In this document: positions 15,539-24,162 of the stretch, in pieces
Layout: each line of letters opens with the position of its first letter
How positions within the stretch are numbered: the first letter of the stretch is position 1
DNA from: UBA8337 sp965662725
Lineage (GTDB): Bacteria; Pseudomonadota; Alphaproteobacteria; RS24
DNA: 34,977 nt
Reading direction: 5' to 3'
NCBI GenBank assembly: GCA_965662725.1
Contig: CBFIIT010000013.1
Span: forward strand, 1 to 34,977
The notes under the pieces: model-generated
Database searches by the model: none
The model's input: the letters and a program-made list of their open reading frames with translations, nothing else
What the model was told of the DNA's origin: nothing
Position numbers and translations under genes: made by a program

Positions 15539-16678
15539 TCAATTTCGATATTCAATCTGCAGCAAACCGCGCGCCTGCGTTGCGGTTTCAATATCCGGCG
15601 CAAACACAATGCCCAACCGCCGATTGGGATAGGCGTCAGGTTTACCGAACAGCATCACCTGCACGTCGGGCATCGCCTCAACCTTCCCAAGGCCGTTTAC
15701 CGTATAATCCGTTGCTGCCTGCGCCGCATTAATTGTATGACACGCGCCATTGCGCAATGCGGTGATGTTGCTGATCGGCAGATGCAAAATAGCCCGCGCG
15801 TGTAAATCAAATTCCGACAGGTTTTGCGTATAAAGCGTCAGCAGACCGGTATCATGCGGGCGCGGGCTAAGCTCGGAAAAAATCACCTCATTATCGCGAA
15901 TGAAGAACTCCACACCAAACAAGCCATAACCGCCCAAATCATCGGTAATGGTTTTGGCCATGGCTTGCGCGTCGTCCTCCAACGCACCCATATCAAAACC
16001 GCCTTGCGCGCTGATTTTAAAATCGCCGTCAATTTGTTGGTGCTGCAATACCGGACAATAAGCGGTATCGGCATTTTTTTGCCGAATGGTCAGCAGGGTA
16101 ATTTCATAATCAAAATCGATAAATTCTTCGACAATCACTTTCGGGCGATCGCCACGCATATTCTCAACCGCATAATGCCAAGCCTCTTGCGCCGCCGCTT
16201 TATCATTGGCGGCCACGGTAGACTGGCCTTTACCGGAAGAACTCATCACCGGCTTGACCACCACTTTGCAGCCCATTTGCTCATAAAGCGCCAGCATTTC
16301 CTCAAGGTTTTCTGCATAGCCATATTGCGCGGTCGGCAAGCCAATCTCAGCCGCGCGGTCGCGAATACGGTCGCGGTTCATGGTCAAATCCACCGCCCGC
16401 GCTGATGGAACAATTGTCCGTTCCGCCTCAATATCGAGCAAGACTTGCGTGTTAATCGCTTCAATTTCCGGCACCACCAAATCCGGGTCTACCGATTTAA
16501 TATGCGCGCGCAATTGGCTTTCATTTAGCATATCAAACACCAAAGCGCGGTCGGCAAGCTGCATGGCCGGGGCATTGTCATAGCGGTCACAGGCAATCAC
16601 CGTGCAACCCAAACGTTTGAGGCTAATCGTCAATTCGCGGCCTAATTCACCGGACCCTAATAACATAATCTTTTTCAT
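15539..16678 (-). CDS. purT: Formate-dependent phosphoribosylglycinamide formyltransferase (PurT)
   Basis: This 379-residue ATP-grasp enzyme makes formyl-GAR from GAR, formate and ATP in purine synthesis, bypassing folate. It begins IMLLGSGELGRELTISLKRL and contains VPEIEAINT, TMNRDRIR, the ATP-binding VKPVMSSSGKGQS and IFSELSPRPHDTG. All are close to the E. coli protein, and the length is slightly shorter because of a reduced N-terminus. It is transcribed leftward, upstream of the globin-cyclase pair. The purine gene purA is elsewhere in the window, so there is no purine operon. Confidence 0.95.
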   Translation of the reverse strand: MKKIMLLGSGELGRELTISLKRLGCTVIACDRYDNAPAMQLADRALVFDMLNESQLRAHIKSVDPDLVVPEIEAINTQVLLDIEAERTIVPSARAVDLTMNRDRIRDRAAEIGLPTAQYGYAENLEEMLALYEQMGCKVVVKPVMSSSGKGQSTVAANDKAAAQEAWHYAVENMRGDRPKVIVEEFIDFDYEITLLTIRQKNADTAYCPVLQHQQIDGDFKISAQGGFDMGALEDDAQAMAKTITDDLGGYGLFGVEFFIRDNEVIFSELSPRPHDTGLLTLYTQNLSEFDLHARAILHLPISNITALRNGACHTINAAQAATDYTVNGLGKVEAMPDVQVMLFGKPDAYPNRRLGIVFAPDIETATQARGLLQIEYRN

Positions 16679-16777
16679 AATTGCCCTGCCCCTGCCAATC
16701 TCATGGCTCTAATTTAGGCGCAGTCGGGCGTTAAAGCCAGCACTGGGCAAAAGGCTTTTGTGCGTTATTTCATCACT

Positions 16778-16972
16778 ATGGATGAGGCACAAATATCGGA
16801 AATTATCGCCATGGCGTGGGATGACGAAACTTCATTTGATATGATTGAACGGCAATTCGGTTTACCCGAAGGCGAGGTGATTAAGCTGATGCGGCGTGAG
16901 ATGAAACCGTCAAGTTTTCGCATGTGGCGCAAGCGGGTAACAGGCCGCAATGCGAAACACGAGAAACGGTAA
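16778..16972 (+). CDS. TIGR03643 / DUF2805 family small protein
   Basis: This protein of about 64 residues matches a conserved small family of unknown function. The diagnostic stretch is MAWDDETSFDMIERQFGL followed by EVIKLMRREMKPSSF and WRKRVTGR. The helix-turn-helix-like spacing (ErqFGLpegEVIKLMRR) suggests nucleic-acid binding, but no function has been shown as far as I know. I start it at ATG 16778 because the family begins there; a GTG at 16760 with AAAGG upstream is a possible alternative. It converges with the RNA helicase gene, 8 bp between stops. Confidence 0.8.
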   Translation: MDEAQISEIIAMAWDDETSFDMIERQFGLPEGEVIKLMRREMKPSSFRMWRKRVTGRNAKHEKR

Positions 16973-16980
16973 GAATAGAA

Positions 16981-18414
16981 TTAGCCCTTATTGCGACTAC
17001 GTCCGTTTTGCCGGGCTTTTTGTCTGGCCGGGCCGCGCGGTGGATTTTTATTGCCGCCTTTTTTACGCGGTTCGCCCGCCTTCATACCATCTCTGGCTTC
17101 TGCATTGCGCCGTCCGACCGGCTTGCGGTCTTTCGGTTTGCGCTTTTTATCGCCCCGCCTAGCGTCATTATGCGGCGCTCCATCATGCGCTGCCTTATGC
17201 GGCTTGGCTTTATTTGAGTTCCCCTTACGATGTGGCTTGGGTTTGGATTTCACCGCCGCCTTCATCGGATCATAGCCGTCTTCACCGACTTCACCGGCCC
17301 GCACATTTTCAATCGGTAATTTGATTTTGATGAGCTTCTCAACGTCGCGCAAATGCTTTTGCTCTTCCGGCGAACACAGGGTTATCGCCCGCCCTTCGCG
17401 TCCGGCTCGCGCAGTACGGCCAATGCGATGCACGTAAGCCTCCGGCGTTGTCGGCACGTCATAATTGACCACCAATGAGACATCAGGAATATCAATACCG
17501 CGCGCCGCAATATCCGTCGCCACCAGAATATTCTCTTCGCCCTTGCGAAACGCTTCCAATGAACGTTGTCGTTGGTTCTGACTTTTATTGCCATGAATGG
17601 CCGAGGCAGAAACATTTTGCTTGCTGAGATATTTCACCAGCTGATCGGCCCCATGTTTTGTGCGGGTAAAAACAATCGTCCGAAACTGGTTCTCCAAAGC
17701 CTGCAACAAAAACGGACGTTTTTCGGGCTTTTCCATCAGCATCACCGCTTGCTCGATACGCTCGACCGGTTTTGATTGCGGCGCAACCGCGACATCTTTC
17801 GGATTATCCAACAGCTCCGCCGCCAGCGCCCGTATCTGCTTTGGCATAGTCGCAGACAGCAGCACGGTTTGGCGGGTGCGCGGGGTTTGTTTGGCGATGC
17901 GGCGAATGGCCGGAAAAAAGCCCAAATCCAACATTTGGTCGGCTTCATCGAGAATAAGCGTCTCAGTATGCGCCAATGATAAATTGCCTGACTTCAAATG
18001 GTCTTCCAGCCGCCCCGGTGTTGCCACCAAAATATCAAGGCCCTGATTAAGGCGTTTTATTTGCTTGGGATATTTTACCCCGCCGACAATGCAGGCGCGC
18101 TGGTGATAAATATGCGTCGCATATTTTTCAATATTATCGTCGATTTGTTTGGCCAATTCGCGGGTCGGCACAATAATCAAATTGGTGCAATGTTTCGGCT
18201 TAATCTTGTGCTGATTGGCTTTCAAACGCTGCAATATCGGCAGCACAAAGGCGGCTGTTTTACCGGTACCGGTTTGCGCAATGCCGACAATATCATCGCC
18301 TTGAAGCATCAGGGGAATGACTTGTTGTTGGATGGGGGTCGGCGTCTCATAGCCGCTTTTGGCGACCGCTTTGGTAAGCTGGTCGGACAGGCCGAGCTTG
18401 TCGAATTGTGTCAT
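16981..18414 (-). CDS. DEAD-box ATP-dependent RNA helicase (RhlE-like)
   Basis: This 477-residue protein carries all helicase motifs in order: Q motif (GYETPTPIQ), I (AQTGTGKT), Ia (PTRELA), Ib (TPGR), II (DEAD), III (SAT), IV (IVFTRTKHG), V (ATDIAARGIDIP) and VI (HRIGRTARAG). A long Lys/Arg/Asn-rich tail (about 385-477) is typical of RhlE-type helicases and probably binds RNA. It unwinds short RNA duplexes in ribosome assembly or mRNA decay. The start is ATG 18414, with AGGA 8 nt upstream; ATG 18423 and a longer frame to 18501 are less likely. It converges with the TIGR03643 gene. Confidence 0.93.
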   Translation of the reverse strand: MTQFDKLGLSDQLTKAVAKSGYETPTPIQQQVIPLMLQGDDIVGIAQTGTGKTAAFVLPILQRLKANQHKIKPKHCTNLIIVPTRELAKQIDDNIEKYATHIYHQRACIVGGVKYPKQIKRLNQGLDILVATPGRLEDHLKSGNLSLAHTETLILDEADQMLDLGFFPAIRRIAKQTPRTRQTVLLSATMPKQIRALAAELLDNPKDVAVAPQSKPVERIEQAVMLMEKPEKRPFLLQALENQFRTIVFTRTKHGADQLVKYLSKQNVSASAIHGNKSQNQRQRSLEAFRKGEENILVATDIAARGIDIPDVSLVVNYDVPTTPEAYVHRIGRTARAGREGRAITLCSPEEQKHLRDVEKLIKIKLPIENVRAGEVGEDGYDPMKAAVKSKPKPHRKGNSNKAKPHKAAHDGAPHNDARRGDKKRKPKDRKPVGRRNAEARDGMKAGEPRKKGGNKNPPRGPARQKARQNGRSRNKG

Positions 18415-18566
18415 TTTAGGCATCCTGTTTTCAGTAGCTGAGCATGCTGACCATCTACAGGCGCACAAACGCTTGGCGGCAGCCAGTATGGCTCCCCGCA
18501 CTTCTGCCGCTCATGTAACACATCTATCGGTGCACCGCGACCTGATTGTCATAAACTTGCAGCTTA

Positions 18567-20168
18567 TTAAAGACGGCCGGTCTGCACACCATAATCCGCC
18601 GCAATGCCATAATCAGGGTCATCATCACTATCGATAATCAGTTGGCCTGAACGGGTCAGCAATGCATGGCAATCGCGGCTTAAATGGCGCAGCATCAGCC
18701 GCTTTCCGGCACTATCATATTTTGCGGCAATATCTTCAATCGCTTGCAGCGCAGACTGGTCGACCACGCGCGAATTGGCGAAGTCGATAATCACCACATC
18801 CGGGTCGTCTTCGATTTTAAACAATTGCATGAAGGAAGTGATGGAGCCGAAAAACAACGGGCCGTTAATTTCGTAAACCAGCGCACCGGCTTCGCGCTTC
18901 GAAGGTCGCACCGAGGCGTTAATGCGTTTGGCCGCATTCCACGCATAAACCAAGGCTGACATTATCACCCCCACGACCACGGCAATCGCCAAATCTTGCC
19001 AAACCGTGACAATGGTGACGGCCACCGTGACTAACGCATCGGCGCGCGGCACACGGCGCAGCGTTTTGAGCGAGGTCCAAGCAAATGTGCCGATAACCAC
19101 CATAAACATCACGCCGGTCAAGGCAGCGATGGGAATTAGCTCAATATAGCTGGCGGCAAAAAGAATATAGGACAGCAGAAACAATGCGGCAGATATACCG
19201 GCCAGTCGCGTGCGGCCGCCGGATTTTATATTAATCATGGACTGGCCAATCATTGCGCAGCCGCCCATGCCGGCAAAAAAACCGGTCACCAAATTCGACG
19301 TGCCTTGCGCCAAACATTCTTGCGACGCGCCACCGCGTTGCTCGGTCATCTCACCCACAAGATTAAGCGTCAGCAGACTTTCAATCAGACCAATGGCCGC
19401 CAAAATAATCGCATAGGGCAAAATAATCTGCAGTGTCTCAAAGGAAAGCGGCACATCTGGCAGCACAAAGCTTGGCAAACCACCGGCCAGACTGGCCAAA
19501 TCACCGACCCGCGGCACATGAACATCAAAGACCAGTACCAGGCCGGTCACCAAACCAATCGCCATAAGCGGCGCCGGTACGCGCTTGGTCAGTTTCGGCG
19601 TCAGCCAAATAATCAGCATGGTCAAAACCACCAAAGCCAAAGTCGTGTAAAGCTGCGCACCCGCCAACCAACCCGACACACCATTATCGTCGACTGTTTT
19701 AAACTGCTCCAGCTGCGCAATACCGATAACAATTGCCAGACCGTTCACAAAACCCAGCATCACCGGATGCGGCACCATGCGAATAAATTTACCCCAGCGC
19801 AAAGCACCGGCCAGTAATTGCAACAGCCCCATCAACACCACAGTGGCAAATAAATATTGCGGGCCATGCGAGGCAACAAGCGACACCATGACAACAGCCA
19901 ACGCGCCGGTCGCGCCCGATATCATGCCCGGTCGTCCGCCCATAATCGCGGTAACAAGCCCGACAATAAAGGCCGCGTAAAGACCCGCCAAAGGCGCCAA
20001 TCCGGCGACAAAAGCAAATGCAACCGCCTCAGGCACCAAGGCCAGCGAAACAGTAAAGCCCGACAAAAGATCAGTGCTTGCTTGCGATTTCGTCATCACC
20101 TGACGATTGGATGCATTGATGGAATTGCCGAACCAAAAACGGTTCAGCCGATCTTGAAAGGAACTCAT
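18567..20168 (-). CDS. SulP family anion transporter with STAS domain
   Basis: This 533-residue inner-membrane protein has 10-12 helices. It opens with the SulP entry DLLSGFTVSLALVPEAVAFA and contains PGMISGATGALAVV and the GGCAMIGQSMINIKSGGRTR signature. It ends in a cytosolic STAS domain (about 430-520, with VVIIDFANSRVVDQSALQAI). The family moves sulfate, bicarbonate, dicarboxylates or other anions, and the sequence alone does not decide. A carbonic anhydrase gene is in the window but 10 kb away, so a bicarbonate role has no linkage support. The gene stands alone, with about 130 bp on each side. Confidence 0.92.
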   Translation of the reverse strand: MSSFQDRLNRFWFGNSINASNRQVMTKSQASTDLLSGFTVSLALVPEAVAFAFVAGLAPLAGLYAAFIVGLVTAIMGGRPGMISGATGALAVVMVSLVASHGPQYLFATVVLMGLLQLLAGALRWGKFIRMVPHPVMLGFVNGLAIVIGIAQLEQFKTVDDNGVSGWLAGAQLYTTLALVVLTMLIIWLTPKLTKRVPAPLMAIGLVTGLVLVFDVHVPRVGDLASLAGGLPSFVLPDVPLSFETLQIILPYAIILAAIGLIESLLTLNLVGEMTEQRGGASQECLAQGTSNLVTGFFAGMGGCAMIGQSMINIKSGGRTRLAGISAALFLLSYILFAASYIELIPIAALTGVMFMVVIGTFAWTSLKTLRRVPRADALVTVAVTIVTVWQDLAIAVVVGVIMSALVYAWNAAKRINASVRPSKREAGALVYEINGPLFFGSITSFMQLFKIEDDPDVVIIDFANSRVVDQSALQAIEDIAAKYDSAGKRLMLRHLSRDCHALLTRSGQLIIDSDDDPDYGIAADYGVQTGRL

Positions 20169-20295
20169 GAAAGACTTTCTAAACTATCGCTCTGTATGAA
20201 GAGCATGGGAGATATCGCATGGCGCGGCCTTAGCGAAAACAGAAGCGTGTGTGTGACATAATTCATCGCTATCAGCAATGAAATTACGCCTCTAC

Positions 20296-20952
20296 TCAGC
20301 CGCTTTTACGGCGCGCGCGGCGATTGAATATGGCCCAAGCTGACCAGAAGAAAACCGACAGACCAATGGCGGTTAAAATCGCCGGTGTCGGGTCTTCCAA
20401 TGTGGATATGGAACCGGCATAAGAAGCCAATAGGCAATAGGGCACAACATTGACCAGCCACAGGGCCAGGAATTTCCAAAACGGCATGCGCGTCAGCCCC
20501 GCCATACAAGCTGATACTTCGGGCAGGATGGGCATGGCGCGGGCCAGCAAAATAACCACCGGGCCGTGCTGTAAAAAAGTTTCGACGGCTTTTTCGCGCT
20601 CCGCCGCTTCTTTCACAATATGCACAACCAACGCGTCGCCATAGCGGCGGCTGATGAAATAGCCGCCAAGACCGGCCGCCAATAAGCCAATCGCCCCGGC
20701 CAGCGCACCCGGCAAAGCGCCGATAAAATATCCGGCCAGCAGCAATGTCGCCAAAGTCGGCACGGCGATGACCAAATCGGCAAATAACAGCAGAGCGACA
20801 ATCGCCCCGACAAATATCGGATTGGCCGATTTTGCTGCCATCAACCAAGCCTCGATTTTATCGACCGTGATGACGCCCGAGGCATTTAAGATAAGGAAGG
20901 TGCTGGCAAATAAGAGCGCCAGCAGACCCATAATTTTCAATAGGGGTTTCAT
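20296..20952 (-). CDS. VTT/DedA-type membrane protein (TVP38/TMEM64 family)
   Basis: This 218-residue protein has about five membrane segments and the VTT core: a glycine-rich GALPGALAGAIGLLAAGLGG, the conserved ISRRYGD, a charged loop with VETFLQHGP, and the re-entrant RAMPILPEVSACMAGLTRMP followed by FWKFLALWLVNVVPYC. Members of this superfamily act in lipid scrambling, undecaprenyl-phosphate recycling or membrane homeostasis. The exact role here is unknown. It ends in a basic RRARRKSG tail. It is a single gene, 190 bp downstream of tRNA-Met on the same strand. Confidence 0.88.
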   Translation of the reverse strand: MKPLLKIMGLLALLFASTFLILNASGVITVDKIEAWLMAAKSANPIFVGAIVALLLFADLVIAVPTLATLLLAGYFIGALPGALAGAIGLLAAGLGGYFISRRYGDALVVHIVKEAAEREKAVETFLQHGPVVILLARAMPILPEVSACMAGLTRMPFWKFLALWLVNVVPYCLLASYAGSISTLEDPTPAILTAIGLSVFFWSAWAIFNRRARRKSG

Positions 20953-20994
20953 AATGGGGGGTAAAACACTTTCATTATCGGATACGGAATGAGG

Positions 20995-21134
20995 GAGGAA
21001 ATGGGGGAGTATGAGGGAAACCCGCTTGTGCTTCGCACTAAACCTCGCTGCGCTCGATAAGTACTTTTAGCGCGTTTCGGGGTTTCACCCCTCGCTTGCA
21101 GAAAGCGCACCAAAGCCAGCAAGCTGGCAGGTGC
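20995..21134. repeat. Structured, repeat-like intergenic segment between tRNA-Met and the VTT gene
   Basis: This non-coding stretch contains several short palindromes in a row: GTGCTTCGCAC (21031-21041), CTCGCTGCGCTCG around 21045-21057, a GGGG/CCCC hairpin near 21079-21091, and a two-part stem-loop at 21107-21134. In that stem-loop GCACC pairs with GGTGC, and an inner GCCAG pairs with CTGGC around a CAAG loop. Strings of this kind resemble REP/MITE-type intergenic repeats, but no second copy is in the window. The last stem-loop lies 8 bp from the CCA end of tRNA-Met and may act in its 3' processing or termination. Confidence 0.35.
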
Positions 21135-21142
21135 TTATACTG

Positions 21143-21219
21143 TGGTAGCGGAGGAGGGACTCGAACCCCCGACACGCGGATTATGATTCCGCTGCTCTAA
21201 CCAGCTGAGCTACTCCGCC
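21143..21219 (-). tRNA. tRNA-Met (anticodon CAT), elongator type
   Basis: The 77-nt gene folds into a complete cloverleaf: acceptor GGCGGAG/CTCCGCT, D arm GCTC/GAGC with an AGCTGGTTA loop, anticodon stem GCGGA/TCCGC around ATCATAA, T arm GGGGG/CCCTC around TTCGAGT, and an encoded ACCA end. The anticodon is CAT. The three G-C pairs of initiator tRNA are absent from the anticodon stem, so it is elongator Met. The lysidine-modified tRNA-Ile2 is the alternative, but the overall sequence resembles alphaproteobacterial elongator tRNA-Met. Confidence 0.92.
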
Positions 21220-21277
21220 TAAAAACTGCGCTTGATATAGACCAAATTATCAGCACTGGCAATTGTCGTTTTGCCGC

Positions 21278-22714
21278 TTAATCGCCAGCCGCGCGGGCAA
21301 TTTTTGCGGCCCGCCGACGCTGCGCCGAAGACGGGATGTTCAATGCCTTTCGGTATTTGGCGACCGTGCGCCGCGCCACGATAATACCTTCTTCAGCAAA
21401 TTGTTCGACCAGCATATCATCGGATAGAACACCTTTCGGTGCGTCTTCAGACGCCACCAATGCGGCCAACCGTGCCTTCACCGCTTGCGCCGAGACGGTT
21501 TTTGAATTGCCACCCGCCTTGGTGTTGGCCTTGCCGCCAAGGGCCACGGAAAATAAATCGCGCAGGCCGAACTGGCCATTGGCGGTTTGCACCAGTTTAC
21601 CGGCAACCGAACGGCTGACCGTGCTTTCATGCATTTCAATATCATCGGCAATATCGCGCAAGCCCATTGGCTCGAGCGCGCCCAACCCGTCATCAAAAAA
21701 TTTCTGCTGGCGCGCTACAATCGCACGCGATACGCGCAATAAGGTGGCCGCGCGTTGCTGCGTGGCTTTTCGCAACCAGCGTGCCGATTGCACATTTGAT
21801 TTCATAAAACCGCGCTCTTCATCAGTCATTTTGCGACTGCCCATTTCTTCCCAATCGCGCTCCAGCACCAAAACGCTGGGCAGGCTGTCTTCATTCAAAT
21901 AAGCCTGCCAACCGCTATCGCCTTCCAGCACAATTACATCAGGCCGCGCCACGCTCATATCTTCATTGCTATAGGCGGCCGCCGGGCGCGGGTCCAAAGT
22001 TCTAATGGCTTGCAAATATGGCGGTAAGTCCGCCGCGTCAATTTGCATGGCGGTGGCCAAGGCTGCCATATCGCCACGACCCAAAATATCCAGATTATCC
22101 AGCAAAGCCTGATGCGTCAGTGTCCATTCACCGGCTGCATCTAATTGCAGGCGCAGGCAATCGGGCAAATTGCGCGCAAACACGCCGCTCGGGGTAAAGC
22201 CTTGCACAAGCTTCAAAGTCTCGGCCAATAAGCCGGCATCAACGCCGATTGTGCTGCAAATCTCAGCATCGCTTTCGCGCAAATAGCCGTCATCATCCAG
22301 CCAGCCGGTCAGTTCAATGGCCAGCATGGCGATATCACGATCGCTTATCTCTTCGCCGATTTGCCGGATGATATGGCTGTTCAATCCGCCTTCATCGGCG
22401 GCGCGATTTTCCAACATGGCAGATATATCGCCGCCCTCAGGGGTTGCGAAATCGACCCGCACTGCTTCAATTTTATCTGTCAGACCTGCGCCACTTGTGC
22501 CACTAACGGTTACCGCGCGCGGCGCTTCGCCATTGCCGCTTTCGCGAAAATGCGCCGCGTCAAACGCCAAAAACGGATTTTGCTCCATTTCCCGCTTCAG
22601 CATGTCGGTCAATTGCACATTGGTCAGCTGTAATAATTCGATGGCCTGCCGCATTTGCGGGTTCATCATCAGCTTCTGCTTTTGAGATATTTCCAGCCGT
22701 GGTGCGAGAACCAT
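21278..22714 (-). CDS. rpoN: RNA polymerase sigma-54 factor
   Basis: This 478-residue sigma factor directs RNA polymerase to -24/-12 promoters opened by enhancer-binding ATPases. Region I (LAPRLEISQKQKLMMNPQMR and following leucine/glutamine-rich stretch) is at the N-terminus, followed by an acidic region II, the core-binding domain, a helix-turn-helix around residues 360-380 and the RpoN box ARRTVAKYR near the C-terminus. The ATG at 22714 follows AAGGA at 7 nt; the open frame extends to 22735. mnmA lies upstream and tRNA-Met downstream. The lptB upstream and hpf/ptsN downstream partners common in proteobacteria are absent here. No sigma-54 activator is in the window. Confidence 0.95.
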   Translation of the reverse strand: MVLAPRLEISQKQKLMMNPQMRQAIELLQLTNVQLTDMLKREMEQNPFLAFDAAHFRESGNGEAPRAVTVSGTSGAGLTDKIEAVRVDFATPEGGDISAMLENRAADEGGLNSHIIRQIGEEISDRDIAMLAIELTGWLDDDGYLRESDAEICSTIGVDAGLLAETLKLVQGFTPSGVFARNLPDCLRLQLDAAGEWTLTHQALLDNLDILGRGDMAALATAMQIDAADLPPYLQAIRTLDPRPAAAYSNEDMSVARPDVIVLEGDSGWQAYLNEDSLPSVLVLERDWEEMGSRKMTDEERGFMKSNVQSARWLRKATQQRAATLLRVSRAIVARQQKFFDDGLGALEPMGLRDIADDIEMHESTVSRSVAGKLVQTANGQFGLRDLFSVALGGKANTKAGGNSKTVSAQAVKARLAALVASEDAPKGVLSDDMLVEQFAEEGIIVARRTVAKYRKALNIPSSAQRRRAAKIARAAGD

Positions 22715-22818
22715 TGGGTTTCCTTTCGCCGCCACACTAGCGAAATTGGCATGGTTCTTGCAAGGGCTGGTAAAAGTGGTCGGGGGGTAAAGCTAGGATG
22801 AGGGCGGTCGCTGCCGCG

Positions 22819-23979
22819 CTATTCTGCTTTAGAGCCGTTTATCCAGCCACCGCCCAAAACGCGGTCGCTATCGGCGGCATAGAATACACAAGCCTGACCG
22901 GGCGAGACGCCCTCTTCCGCTTCAGACAATATAATTTCAGCCGCACCATTTCCGGTCAGCGTCAATTGCGCCGCCGCCGGTTCACCGGTTGAGCGAATGC
23001 GCGCGCGCACGTAAAGCCCGTCAGCATCAGCGTCACCCAACCAGTTAACTTCATCCAGAAAGATGCGCGCCCGCGCCAAAGCTTCACGCGGCCCGACAAT
23101 CACTTCGCGCTTATCGGCGTCAATCGCTACGACATAAAGCGGGTCGCCGGTCGCCACACCCAGACCGCGGCGTTGCCCAACCGTGTAATGCAGCACACCT
23201 TGATGCGTGCCAAGCAAGCTACCATCAACGTGACGAATTTCGCCGGGCAAGCTACAATCGGGGCGTAGCCGCTTAATGACCCCGGCATAATCGCCATTCG
23301 GCACAAAACAAATATCCTGACTATCCGGTTTATCGGCCACTTGCAGACCAATAAGCGCGGCGTAATCGCGGATTTGGTCTTTGGTCAATTCCGCTAGCGG
23401 AAAGCGCAGAAAATCCAACTGCTCCTGTGTGGTGGAGAATAGAAAATAGGATTGATCGCGTGCCAAATCGACAGGACGGTGCATTTCCCAACCATCATCG
23501 CCGCGGCGCGAGGCAATATAATGGCCGGTCACCATCGCCACTGCATCCAGTTCGCGCGCCATGCCCAACAGGTCGCGAAACTTCACCGTCTCATTGCAGC
23601 GAATACACGGTATCGGCGTATGACCGGATAAATAGCTATCAACAAATTCATCCATCACGCTTTCTTTGAAACGCGATTCATAATCCAACACATAATGCGG
23701 CATATCCAATTTCGATGCGACTGCGCGGGCATCGTGAATATCTTGTCCGGCGCAGCACGCGCCTTTGCGGCGTATCGCTTCGCCATGGTCATAAAGCTGC
23801 AAGGTAATGCCCACAGCGTCATATCCGGCCCGTTTCACCAAAGCGGCGGCCACCGAACTGTCAACGCCGCCCGACATGGCAATCACCACCCGTTGCTGCC
23901 CCCGTTTTTCGGGCGCACCAATGCCGAGATCAATTACCGGCAAAGCGTCTAAGGCCGCATCTGTCAAAGCATCGCTCAT
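22819..23979 (-). CDS. mnmA: tRNA-specific 2-thiouridylase MnmA
   Basis: This 386-residue enzyme installs the 2-thio group at U34 of tRNA-Lys, -Glu and -Gln. The PP-loop AMSGGVDSS (about 34-42) binds ATP. The two catalytic cysteines are visible in TPIPCIRCN and in SQDICFVPNGDY. The later HYTVGQRRGLG segment and the beta-barrel domain are intact. I start it at ATG 23979 (MSDALTDAALDAL), because the open frame to 24015 adds no conserved sequence. It is transcribed toward rpoN, with a gap of about 100 bp, and may be co-transcribed with it. Confidence 0.94.
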   Translation of the reverse strand: MSDALTDAALDALPVIDLGIGAPEKRGQQRVVIAMSGGVDSSVAAALVKRAGYDAVGITLQLYDHGEAIRRKGACCAGQDIHDARAVASKLDMPHYVLDYESRFKESVMDEFVDSYLSGHTPIPCIRCNETVKFRDLLGMARELDAVAMVTGHYIASRRGDDGWEMHRPVDLARDQSYFLFSTTQEQLDFLRFPLAELTKDQIRDYAALIGLQVADKPDSQDICFVPNGDYAGVIKRLRPDCSLPGEIRHVDGSLLGTHQGVLHYTVGQRRGLGVATGDPLYVVAIDADKREVIVGPREALARARIFLDEVNWLGDADADGLYVRARIRSTGEPAAAQLTLTGNGAAEIILSEAEEGVSPGQACVFYAADSDRVLGGGWINGSKAE

Positions 23980-24053
23980 TGCGCTGTCACTATAGCATGG
24001 CCGCCACCTTCGCAAGCCTAACAGTTTGTCTCATATGGCCCATCACGCACCGC

Positions 24054-24133
24054 CTCACACAATCTCGCCGGGCACCCACATCACCTCACAAAGAGTTGAT
24101 TTGTTTGTGAGCGGGGTTTTGTGGCCTTGTGAG
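24054..24133. promoter_or_regulatory. Cluster of CTCACA-type half-sites upstream of the CtrA-like gene
   Basis: CTCACAAA (24085-24092) and its exact complement TTTGTGAG (24104-24111) form an 8-bp inverted repeat with an 11-bp centre. A third site, TTGTGAG, is at 24127-24133 and a related CTCACACAA begins at 24054. The last site ends about 30 bp before the start codon. The layout suggests a multi-site operator. The arms do not match the CtrA box (TTAA-N7-TTAA); a lone GTTAAC overlaps the ribosome-binding region. Confidence 0.4.
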
Positions 24134-24162
24134 TGCATTGAGTTTGTTAACGGAGATGAATA

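Noticed and set aside
8251..20168. Carbonic anhydrase and SulP transporter as a CO2-concentrating unit
   Set aside because: The genes are about 10 kb apart with unrelated genes between them, and SulP substrate cannot be read from sequence.
20262..20282. Hairpin TTCATCGCT/AGCAATGAA between the SulP and VTT genes
   Set aside because: It has one mismatch, no T-run on either strand and no clear regulatory position; not enough to call a terminator.
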